Source: Acanthaster planci (lineage: Eukaryota; Echinodermata; Asteroidea; Valvatida; Acanthasteridae). From it: a stretch of 64,000 nt of DNA. The DNA lies in the NCBI RefSeq assembly GCF_001949145.1, contig NW_019091582.1, positions 207,985 to 271,984 of the forward strand, given 5' to 3'. Positions within the stretch are counted from its first letter, which is position 1. Every line of letters begins with the position of its first letter. Shown one piece after another: positions 11,742-22,900 of the stretch. A program made the position numbers and the translations under genes. The notes beneath the pieces are model-generated. The model was not told the origin of the DNA, did not search any database, and saw only the letters and a list, made by a program, of their open reading frames with translations.

Positions 11742-14700
11742 ATGAAACTATACGCCTGTTTCAAAGTTTTTGGGCTAACGCTCATTTTTGTACCGATAAG
11801 TTTTGCCTCTGGTTATCAGTGTAATCCATTTCCAAAAAGCTTGTACGCCGCTGAAAATCGTGCACTGCATGGATTTGTATACGCACGCAGACTGGTACGC
11901 TCCCGTGTAGTCTGCGGACGGGACTGCAGCATGGATAAGCAATGCAAGTCGTTTAACTTCAACGACTGCAACCTTACGTGCGAGTTGAACCTTGTCACAA
12001 GACAAGAGCACCCTGGAGACTTTAGTGCAAGCCAAGGGAGTGTGTACTTTGATGACGACGGGAACACGCCTCTCTACTCGCTGCCTGACACTGATGGCTG
12101 CTTGATCTCAGATGCCAGTAAGTTATGGTTGTATAGAGTTATAATTGTCACTCACACCTTACTCAGTCCATCTCCTTCATCTCATAAGTTAACCAGCTTC
12201 ACAGAAGGTGATATTGCATCAGAAACATGAAAATATGTTTTAGAGTATGAAATACATGATTGAAGACTTTCAAGGTTTGAATGGATTTATTATGAACATG
12301 CCCTTAAGTCTGAAAACTTAGACGGATAGAGAGTATTTCTAAAGTTATATATTGGAAAAGAAGTGAAGGTCAGTCAGAGAAGTAAGGTTGATCTAATTAA
12401 GTGTTTGAAACTCACAGGAAGTATTCAAGAGTTTACTAAAAGCCTCTCGGAGCATAACAGCAGAATTTGAAAATATAAAAAGGCCGCAACACTGGTCTTG
12501 GTGGTTTAGAAGAATTGTATCAACTACTTGAAAGGTTGAAAGTGAATTACACTGAAAACGCAATTAAAAAAAATTCAGTGATTGGTAAATTCAAAGTTGA
12601 ATCGAGAGAATTGTGAAAGTTGACCTTAATAGATGTGTCAATCAAGAGATAATTGAGATTGAATTGGTGACTCTAAGTAATGAAAAGTTTTGAAATTAAA
12701 AATTAAATCATGTATTCAGATTAAGAAGTCACAAAGAACGTTTATAAGTAAATTTGGAAAGAAATGAGGTTTGACAATTCATCTGATTAATGAAGGTATC
12801 CAAATATTGACATATTTAAGTATAGTGAACCAACCGAACTAATTTTTTTCTTGAACAACTCAACAATTTAATTTGATAATTGGAACGAAAGAAAACAAGG
12901 ACTTTAGAAAGGAAAGCTAAAACCCCACTGTCTCGATAGATGTGATAGCAAACAAGTTTAAAATATCACCCTGAATTTTTAAAGGCATCTGAAAATAGAA
13001 GACTGTCATTTCTTTGAAACTAGTGTTTGTGTTTTCCCTTTGCTTGCTTTTTGGCTAAGCTCGGTATTTTATTCCATTAAAGTTTTACAAACAAACAGTA
13101 AAATATGAAACAGCTGAGAGCATTACTCATCATGCAAAGCTGGTTGTTTAGGTTAGGAATGACATGTCGTGACCCTGTGACTCATCTACCGGGACTGTTC
13201 GACTCTCTAAACAAACCACCTTCACCAGTTCACTGTTTAAGTCCATCTGGGTAAGATCAAGTCCAAGTCCTAATTCGAGTCCTAAGACATATATCATTTC
13301 ATAGAGACTGGGCAAATACTTATGCTCATTCGCAAAAAAGGACCTTTTAATATGTCATGTAAAGCCAATGTAGTACCTGTAGTCGGTAGTCAACTTGGTT
13401 TATGCACGGAATTAACATCAAACGCGTTTACTGCTCAAGAAATGTACTAAGTAGAACCGTGACTTTAGTCAATCTTTGACGGAAATCATGTGGATGATTT
13501 TAATCGTTTTCTGAGAGACAAACAGTGAATCCTGGCTCAGCAACCCTGACCAGTTTGATTACTTTCCCATAGAATGCATCAATAATTGTTTCACAGAACA
13601 CAAATTCATAATCTTTATATCGAACGTTGATGACTGTTGAAAAGAGAAACTCTACAGGCGCTCTTTTGCACTGTAAAATGACATTTTTTGAAGTTTAATA
13701 AGTTATTAATGATGTTGATAGTTAGTTTGCTCATTCACCCTTGTAAATTACAGTTCCCCCTCCTACACCTTCAGTTACACCTCTTACGTTGCCCAAGGAC
13801 TGTTCTGAAGCCTTTGCAAACGGCGTTACTGCAGATGGTGTGTATACGGTTCAACCTGTGGATGATGAAGGTCCATTCAGTGTGTACTGTGACATGAAGA
13901 CAGACGCTGGCGGATGGACGGTAGGTTATGGCTATGGTGGTGGGTTGATCAGAAATGTGACGTTTGCCCCCGACTTGCAAATATGAGAGATGCAAAGATT
14001 GACGAAATCTTGAATATTTAGTAATACGGGTAGATTTTGCAAGTTGTTAACGTGCCACTTCATCGCGACAAAACAAAATATGAAGCTCTACTACTGATCA
14101 CACGATAAGCAATTTTCGTTGCATCTCTACATGGGAATGAAAGCTCAGCAGGTGGAGTGCTGAAAGAAAATAAAAAACTGTTTTCAGCCTCCAGAAGTAC
14201 GAAATGCTTTGATTATTCCACCGCCTGTACAAATATACTTTGACTTAAACCACCTGTTGCCCGATGACGTGTAAACGCATACATTTATCCTATTTTGTTC
14301 CAAGGGGGACGAGTACACGGCTTTTTGTTTGTTTGCTTTTCCATTGACGTGGTTGACATATTCATTCGACGTGTTCGGTTGGGTTAAAGCCCAGAAGACG
14401 ATCCTACATGCGGACGTTGCCACTTTAAAAGTGGAACCCACCCCCCAACGCCTCATAAATATGGAAGTGCCTTTCTTAAGTAACAAAAAAACGAATTAAG
14501 GAGTCAACACCACACAAAGGAATAAGCTGTAGGGGATTCAATTGTACCTCTTTTGTTTTGATAAAGCCATTTGCTAGGGAGCGGAACCACACTTACAAAA
14601 AAAGGTTACGAAATCTCAACTAGCATCTCCTTTGCATAGAAACAATTTGCAAAAACACATGGCCACAGGTGACACCTATTTACGCATTGTATGTATGACC

Positions 14701-16166
14701 GTTTGTGTGTTAACCGGTTGACCACCGTCTGGACACTCGCTACATTTTTTTTCCCCAGATCACTTGAAAAACGGCTGAACAGATCAACTCAGGGGAAAAA
14801 AGAATGAAAATACTTATACCTAAACTCACGACTTATGCCTCTCCGTCGGCACATTCCTTCTTAACAAGAATGTGTTCTAGAAGCAGAGGCATTTGGTATT
14901 CTGCATTCTTGCGTGGTTGAGCCTTCTTAATCAAATATGCAAATTCGTCACAGTGCCGATTTCAGTACCTATAACATCCGTCTAGTTTGTCTGCTTTTTT
15001 CATCTTTATCAATAACACCACTAGCTGTATGCCGCTGCAAAGAGGACGTTCTGACCTTTCTACAGTCATATTTCTCTTTGCCATGTGTAAGGTAGTTTTG
15101 CAGTACAGTACAGTAATTTTGATGTCGGCATCCTTTTTTTATGTGGGCACCATGTATATGAGTAAACCAGCACACCAACAAAATTAAATTAAAAATCCAA
15201 CGCAGATATCTAGCAAGTTCTTGGTATTTGAGTATTTGGGTTAATCCTTGACTGACATTTGTGATCAATATTTAGAAATATGAGGGAAGAGAATGAAAAA
15301 ATAATTCGTCTGTATTGGGTGTTGTTATACTCTGTCAACTGACAAAATGCTCCAGGCCATTTTATCTTTATTAGCAGGTGTTCCAGCGGCGTCAAGACGG
15401 CTCTGTTGACTTCTACCGTGACTGGGTGAGCTACCGCCAGGGGTTCGGTGATCTGAACGGCGAGTTCTGGCTCGGCAATGACAACCTGCACCGACTCACT
15501 GCTCAGGGCGTGTACCGACTGCGCGTCGATCTCGAAGACTTCGAAAACAACACTGCGTATGCCGTGTACAACACGTTTCGCGTTGCTGATGGGAGGAACA
15601 ACTACCGGTTGAGGGTGGCACGTTACTCGGGAACGGCTGGTAAGTAATTGCTGTGATATCTTACCAACTATGGTGAAAATGCATGTATAAGCTTACATTG
15701 CGGGAAAAAATAATTACAATGTTCTTTGCCACGTCCTGTAGTGTCGTTCTGGAGTGTGATTTTCAAAGGAGAAAATGAACTTTGTTTTAACAACTTTAAT
15801 GGATTTCGGCAAGCATCGTGTAAACAAAAATCGACTTGGTGGCGATCTTAACTTCTGTTTGTTCAGAACTGCCGACGCATGTTTTCATCCTCCTGATTTC
15901 CCGCAGGTAATTCGTTGGCCAGGCTGCAACGCGTACGCCCAGCCTTTTCCACCAAAGACCGTGACAACGACTCGGACGACACTAAAAACTGTGCCGTAAC
16001 CTACTCTGGAGCCTGGTGGTACAGATCATGTCACTCCTCAAATCTGAACGGCATGTACCTACGTGGGTGGACGGGTTTGCACGCCCAAGGTATCATTTGG
16101 TTCCACTGGAAAGGGAATCGCTACTCACTGAAACGCACTGAGATGAAAATAAAATACAAGGGATAA
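11742..16166 (+). CDS. FReD gene 2: secreted PAN/Apple plus fibrinogen-domain protein
   Basis: Four exons: 11742-12117, 13754-13920, 15378-15639, 15907-16166 (1065 nt, 354 aa, phases 1-0-1). The ATG at 11742 is preferred over an in-frame GTG one codon upstream. Exon 1 encodes a signal peptide (about residues 1-23), then a Cys-rich module with [18 protein letters not shown] and further Cys pairs, the pattern of PAN/Apple domains, in place of the coiled coil of the other three genes. Exon 2 gives a PPPTPSVTP linker and CSEAFANGV...GGWT. Exon 3 is [16 protein letters not shown]...GTAG. Exon 4 contains [26 protein letters not shown] and [10 protein letters not shown]. Relative to gene 1 the start of exon 4 has two extra residues ([11 protein letters not shown]). 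Predicted role: extracellular recognition protein combining a PAN protein/carbohydrate-binding fold with a ficolin-like head. No convincing TATA box was found. Confidence 0.87.
12240..12900. other. Purine-rich, gene-free tract in intron 1 of FReD gene 2
   Basis: Intron 1 (12118-13753) holds no recognisable gene. Its first part is strongly purine-rich on the plus strand, with loose recurrence of TTGAA/GAAAG words. The 3' flank at 16950-17480 has the complementary pyrimidine-rich texture. Whether these are inverted relatives of a decayed repeat needs a dot plot. Confidence 0.25.
13921..15377. other. Intron 2 of FReD gene 2, no feature seen
   Basis: About 1.46 kb between exons 2 and 3. I see only short unsupported open frames and AT-rich sequence, with no clear repeat or RNA gene. 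Confidence 0.4.
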
Positions 16167-16437
16167 GCAACTCTCTGGAATTGAGGCCTAGGTGATCAGT
16201 TATGATTGGCACTCATCAATTTAACAGATATTTAGGGAGTCTCCTCTAATCAAACAAAGTGATATGTCAAGCACATGTTAGGGGAGATTTTGCAGTAGAG
16301 GAAAAGTGACGCTCTCCAGTTTCCAAAAGACTCCATCGCTAACCTTCACCGTAAACGTTCGTCCTGGTGACAAGATCAAACCCGTCTTTCTCTCACCCGC
16401 GGTACTTATCTAATAGGAAGACTTGTTGTCTTGTCGA

Positions 16438-16443
16438 AATAAA
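16438..16443 (+). promoter_or_regulatory. Polyadenylation signal, FReD gene 2
   Basis: AATAAA, 272 nt after the stop codon, is the first good signal downstream of exon 4. Confidence 0.5.
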
Positions 16444-19400
16444 TAATATCTTTAATATTCCCCAAACTGATTTATCATGCACTTTATGCTCAGTGCCTTT
16501 CAAACGCTTTTGAAAAAATCCCCAGGATGGTAAAGAAACACAAGTGTCAACTCTTCCAGGTTGAAGGGCTCAAAACGCCAAACACCAAGGAACATGGCCA
16601 AAATAAAAAAAATATTCCACCAAGACTGCCACTAATGTCACCATTAATTCATGACAAGTCAACATAATTGTTAAAATTTCCACGCGATAATGACCTATTG
16701 GAAGTAAATGTAAATGTCCAGAATCCTCTTACGTCATCTCACACGCTTTACCAAATTTGCAATTTTTACACGTTGAAATAATTGTCATATGCGACGGTCA
16801 AGTTTCCTTTCACATCAGTTTGTACTAATTATTCACGAGTTTGAAATGTGCCTCCTCCGCCCAAAATGTTATTTATACAATTAGGCCTACCAGAATATTA
16901 TAAAAGTTTTTAAGATTATTATCCAATACAAGCGTAGGTTAATCGAATGAAGGTCACTTATAGATTTCAAGGGTAAATTCGAATTTGTTATCATAATCCT
17001 TTAGGTCCGTCTCATAATTTTTAATTTACTGAAATCTATCACTTGCACAGTATTCAATTAATGCACCTTTCATTTCTTCCAAATCACTGAAATCATAGAC
17101 TCTGCACAGTATCCAGTTCTATGCATCCTTCAGTTCTTTCTAATCATTGAAATCGTTCAACATTCCAAAACAACACACTTTACTTGTTAGAATAGACAAA
17201 TGTCAACTTCTGTTAACAGAAAGTAACTTCTGTGAACTTCTCAAAGTTTCCTGTATTTCTTAAATTCGTAAAGTGTCCTTTTAATGTCATGTTTTCAAAG
17301 TCTGAATTACCCCCTCTGTAAAGCCTCAAAGTCTTCTTTAAGTTCTGTTCTGCTTGTATGTAACATTTTCTGTCAACCTCTTCTTTCATATTCTCAGTTC
17401 CGCTTTTCAATTCTTAATTAATTTCTATTCTTAATGTCTAAATTCGTTAGTAAACTTCTGTCAAATTCTCAAACATTGACTTAATGCATAAATGTTCATC
17501 AGATCACCATTGGAGTTTTAAATCTAGTGTATTAGTGATTCAGAGGCCTATTGTCCACTTTTACAAGGTTACAAAGTCAAAGATATCTTGGTTTGCCAAT
17601 CAAGCACATGTATCTCTATTCACACAATTTCCTTGTATAAAATAAAACCAACTCAAAACCCAAATGACTATCAGTGGTTTAGGTCTCAGAAATTGGCTAT
17701 ATCTTCTTGTAAGGTGTTGGTTGAGATTATACACATTTACGATTAAATTCTGGAATATGTTTCTGGTCAGCGCGCGCCGATTATAAGCATGCACGTCATA
17801 TTTTTTTCTATGCGAGAGCTACAATCTGGTTGTTAACAAGAGTGAACCAAATGAAAGGTTCTGCTGCAACACAGTCCTTACGCGCCTTATATAGCCTTGT
17901 GAGCAAGCCCCTACAGCGACTACGCTTGCGCAGACGCACTACACGTGGCCTTTTGCGGAGCCGAAGCGCCGCGCCCGTTTAACCGGTGACGTAAATCTGT
18001 GCGGGAAATGGGGGGGGGGCAGATGGGGAAAGGGGGATGACATGAAAAAATGAAAATCGGGGGGGAGGGGAGGGCACAGTATGACACTCTATAGAGGTCG
18101 ATGTTTGTGGTATTAATGTATATCTGTAATATGCATTCGCAATGACATAGGCCTATCTACGGCTTTTCTAATTGTTCTCCATTTTGGAGTGATACTGGAT
18201 GCAATTTAGTCGCTGGAAGTCTGAAAAATTCGTCACTCGTCACTTTCATTTTTTTTTTTTTTGCTTACCACAAAGAAGTGGGGGATACATACCCCACCCC
18301 TAGGGATTTACGCTCATGCGCTTAACACACGACTACATGCCTGCCCTTGTTACCGTGCAGAGCGCCAACTACGGTTCTGTGCCTTTCAGGTTCGTATGGT
18401 CATGGCGCTCATTACCAAAATGCGCGTGTTCAAGATTTGCACTTAACAGCAGAATAACAACAGGTTATGCCTGGTTTGTGCACTCTGATTGCAAAATGAG
18501 GGATCGTCTTTGTTATGGATTTCCATGAAACTAAGCATAAAAATTATTTTTTCATGCCAAACCAAAATTACATTAACCATTTCATTTTCAGTACCCTGCT
18601 TCAAAAAAGGTAATGAAAAATTGGGTTGTAAATAACCCCCAAATTATTTTATTTTTCACCTGAAAAATTGAGTGTTGTCAGATTTGATAAATACCTGTTA
18701 ATAAAAAATGGGTTTTCCTGGTTATAAATACTAGATTCATTAAAAGTAGAACACTGTCTTAAAATTGATTGCACGAAAAAATTGGGAATCCGACAGAATT
18801 GTTTTTATTTATTTATTTTTTTTTAAAGTTAGTTTAAACTTGAACCAAATATCCGGGCCAAAGGGCGTGAATCTAGACATTTTGCAATTGGAAAATCCGT
18901 CATATATCTAATCTAAAAGCATTTTATGTCCTAATACAACTTAATTCTTAGAGTCACTTGGGAAAATTTTTTTCAACACGTGATCTGTGGAGTTTTGTCT
19001 ACTGTTTTCCCTTTCTGAGTAAAAATTTGTTTGAAATTTGAACAGACTTTGAAATTGAAAATTATCTTGCAAACTCTGATTTCACCTGGAAAGCTGAATA
19101 TAATATATTAAGGAACTTTCGATACGTCCTCTCCCTATCATTTACAGAGTAATTCCAGTGTGGAAAAACAATCGAAGTTTCCAAGAATCCTTATTAATAA
19201 ACTGAACAAAATGAAATATGTTAAGTAATATTCACAACCTCTTCATTCTTGAAAATGAATCAGCAGTAAAACAATTCCATTTCGATTATCGTTATTATAA
19301 CAATTAACTCTTTTTAGTAGAAGGAAACATGTCTGTCTAACCTAAAGCCATAAATGCCCCTAGTGACCTCCTGTAAACCTTGTTGACCTCTCTGAACAGG

Positions 19401-19740
19401 AAACAGATGAAGGCAATTATCAACTCTATTGCGAACCAAAAGGAAATACCAACCAAACTGTTTGCTGAAGGTTTTATTTTATTATTATTTTTGGACGTAA
19501 AAGGTTTAACTTTAATCTAGAGTAGACCAAGATAAGATATTGCCTTTGTTAAGGTGCTATAGTTCTGCAACAAACATTTATTATTTCCTTTAAGCGTAAC
19601 CTTATTTTTGAGAGAATAGACATGAGACACCCGTGTTCTGTAGTGATTTGGAGGACTGCACCGATCCATAACAAAGAGTCACGAGGTTTCGGACGTCCTG
19701 TTTCCCGTGCCCAGAATTCAGCAAGGCTCACGGGGGTCAC
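16444..19740. other. Intergenic DNA between FReD genes 2 and 3
   Basis: AT-rich, with a pyrimidine-rich stretch at about 16950-17480, a two-copy tandem repeat at 17031-17157, a GC-rich patch at 17880-18000 followed by G runs, and a long T run near 18250. Open frames are short and featureless. No gene is called. Confidence 0.45.
17031..17157. repeat. Two-copy tandem repeat, unit about 58 bp
   Basis: TGAAATC followed by TTGCACAGTATTCA and later CATTTCTTCCAAATCA recurs as CTGCACAGTATCCA and CAGTTCTTTCTAATCA. Diverged direct duplication with no coding content. Confidence 0.5.
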
Positions 19741-19860
19741 CAGGGAGTTTTTATATCTCTGATCTGAGGCGATATGTTCCCACTATTTATTGACGGGTAT
19801 TTACAAATTGTGCCAACTGTGATCAACTGACTAGCTCTTAGCATTACACTTACCCATGCG

Positions 19861-19961
19861 CAGTTTTATTCCATAGAGCGTGCGATGAACTACGGTGAAT
19901 AAAACCTAAACCTGAATAAATACCCATCAAGAGCCAAGTCCAAGTTCAAGTCACCTCTAAC
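19861..19961 (+). promoter_or_regulatory. Proximal promoter/5' UTR of FReD gene 3, shared with gene 4
   Basis: The block with ATAGAGCGTGCGAT, CGGTGAATAAAAC, CAAGTTCAA and ACCTCTAA immediately before the ATG is conserved with 31640-31746 upstream of gene 4. Conservation outside the coding exon suggests core promoter and leader sequence, but it may simply reflect recent duplication. There is no perfect TATA box, only ATAGAG. Confidence 0.4.
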
Positions 19962-22900
19962 ATGGCTCAGGTTCAGCAGATTGCATTTCTGGTATATCTT
20001 GTGTTGGGGCTTTGCACCTGCACCACGGTGATCAACTATACTATCCCAGGGAATGGAGCTCAACCTGTGTGTGAGCAGCATATCATTATCAACCCGCTGG
20101 ATGGTCCTTCGTGCTCCGGGACTGCTTGTAACTACTCCACAATCCAAGAAATTGTCTCCGGTGAATTAGAGAATACGACTCATCGACTGGCTCAGCTGGA
20201 AACACACATTGCTAGCAAAGCCGATGTCATGACACTATCTACAGAGTTGACTGACGTCAAACTACAGCTAGAAAAGATAAAGGAATCCGTCAGTGAGCTT
20301 GCTGAACTCCTGAAAAACGCAACAGGTGGGCTGGTGTTTCAGTTACGTACTTTTACAAACAAATTTAATGAAAACGTCCAGATTCTTTTCGAGCAAAATT
20401 TGGTCCACTGAGTTAAAAAATATAGACATAAACGTAACTATTTGTGTTCTCTGTACTGAAGACACTGTTCCTATACCTCCTGATTCGCCGGAGCAAGCTG
20501 TCGCATAGCAACCACCATCCATTGAAAACAGTGTATTGTTTCAAGGCGTCTCTTATGTAACGAAGCAAACGCTTGTCCCGAATCACGAGGTATAGCAACA
20601 GTGTCTTTAGCATGTAAAATTCAATTTTTGTGTTCACGTGAATGAATGAACTCGGTTTACCTGATTTTCTTCAAATTTAACTCGCAAAAGGCACATTGCT
20701 CTCACTTCTCTTCTTACTTCATGTGAGGGGCTTTGAATTCGTGTACAAGTATAACTAAACTACGGCTGGCGGGACCATTGGACATTCCAGCCAAACAGAG
20801 TGGGCACAGTACAGGTGTACTATCACAACATAAACCCATCGGACCGTGGTGGGAGCTGTCTCAGTGCCTCCATAGTGACGCGCAACAGCTGGACGGGGCC
20901 GGCGTAGTGACAGGGAGAACCGGGGCTAACTGGCAGTACCAGAGCGGCGAGGGACACGGGAGTGTCTCGCCCGGCTCACGGTTCGGACGTAGCGGTGACG
21001 GGCCGCTATGGTGCTGCAAAACTCTTGATCTGGCACCCTGGGCTAGTTCGCACCGCACTCGGTTAAAGCTAAACTAGTTGGTTGCTCAAATGGTTATCAA
21101 CGTATTTCACTATAAGAACAGGTGTTTCGGAACTACTACACCTATACCCAGCAAGAAATGAGACAGAAGGTTACCCCCTAATATTTCCAATCGATACAAC
21201 TCTAAACTATTGTTATCTACCACATCACCCCTAGATGTCTGAAAAGAAGTCCTCAGATTCCAGTCCTCAGATTCCACAATGACCAACTGAAAGCGGCGGG
21301 GGGGGGTTCTCTTCGTCTCATATCTTGCTTCATATGTCTGCACCACTTTCGGACTCTCAGAATGTGTTTAACCATCGCACTACATTTGGTTTTGCTCCGC
21401 ACAACAACGGTTTGGTTTCGCCGCACCTGACCGACGAGCTCGGCAAAACTGAGAAGAGAAAAACACAAAGACAAAGGAGTGAAGGAACACACGATCACGC
21501 CAGAGTACACCATGAATAAGTATATACAAAAGTAGCATCTCTGCTGCATTGCATATACATAGTGAGCTAAAAAAAGAGACCCTGGGGACGAAAGGGAACG
21601 AGAACAGTAAAACACAGGGTGCTACAACTTCATAATCGAGGTTTGTCGGCGCGCAACAATACTACTAATGACACGTAACTGTGCACTGAACAGTGGCATT
21701 TGTTTGTCCTCCAGGGCCTGGGTGTCGCAAAGTAGGTAAGGAAGAAGCCTTTGACTGGGCCAATGAAGGAAAAAAATGAAAATTAAAATGAGGAGAAAAG
21801 AAAGGAAAGGTCAAAGAAACCCAGAAAGTCACAAAAGGATGAAGACGGTAGTACTGATGAAAATACTTCCGAATTGACCCCTTCCACCCACAATGGTCAG
21901 TCAGTTTACTGCCTGTAGTGATTTGCTTCCTCCACTTCTGGAAAGATCCCGGGAACGTCCGTGTACCAGACTGAAACAGAACATTGCGCTGAATGTCATG
22001 TAGTCCGAACAGTGTGTCTGATCTTTCTGGAAGCACAGGCTGAGATATCCTATGGACGGATCGAAAATCGTTTTCGGGGGGATAAATATATTTTTGGTGG
22101 TTATGGGGGAATTACTATACTTTGGAAGTTTCTTTACTATTTAAGGCTTTTTCTTAGGGTTGATATATTGGGGCTTTTTCAAATGCTCTTGAAAGGGCAG
22201 GAAGTGACAAAATCCCCCAAATCGATCGTTCTCATTATTCCTTACACCCAAAAAGTGTTCCGGGAGGAGGAGGCACGACTTTAGCAGCCCTAGGCGGCTA
22301 AATATTGCACTTGGTGACTTTGTCGCATATAAGCCCTTATGTTTTCGAATTTGTAAATAAAAAGGCTGTGTTTATAATTTCATTTCTTTACTTTTGTGAT
22401 TTTTAGTTTCCACGCCTACGCCTCCCAAGTACTGTTCCGAAGCGTTTGCAAGTGGTGTGTACACGGTTCAACCTGCGGATGATGGAGCTCCAGTCAGTGT
22501 GTACTGTGATATGGAGACAGACGGTGGAGAATGGACGGTAAGTTATGTACAATGACCAGTCAGTGCGCAGCCTGCCTGCTAATGAGCTTCATTGTCAATT
22601 CTATTTGCTCGGGAAAACGCTCTCGCGAGTATTAACTATGTGACTACAAGAGTAAAAACGAGATTATTTTTATTTCATAGAAAAATGATGTCGGGTATAT
22701 ACGCCTACATGTACAAGCTTTCTTCGTGCACGACAAGACAGATGGCTAGCCTGGATCAGGCAGCTGACGACTGACATTCCGTAATTTCTGTACAAAGATT
22801 ACGTGTTTCCGAGGGGGTCCCATATGTTATCTCTCATAACATTTTGATTAACCATCGAGGGGAGATAATTTGCTAATCAGCCAATCACAAAGAGTCTTTG

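Noticed and set aside
11816-12067. Minus-strand frames of 83-86 codons opposite FReD gene 2 exon 1
   Set aside because: Shadow frames of a convincing plus-strand PAN/Apple exon.
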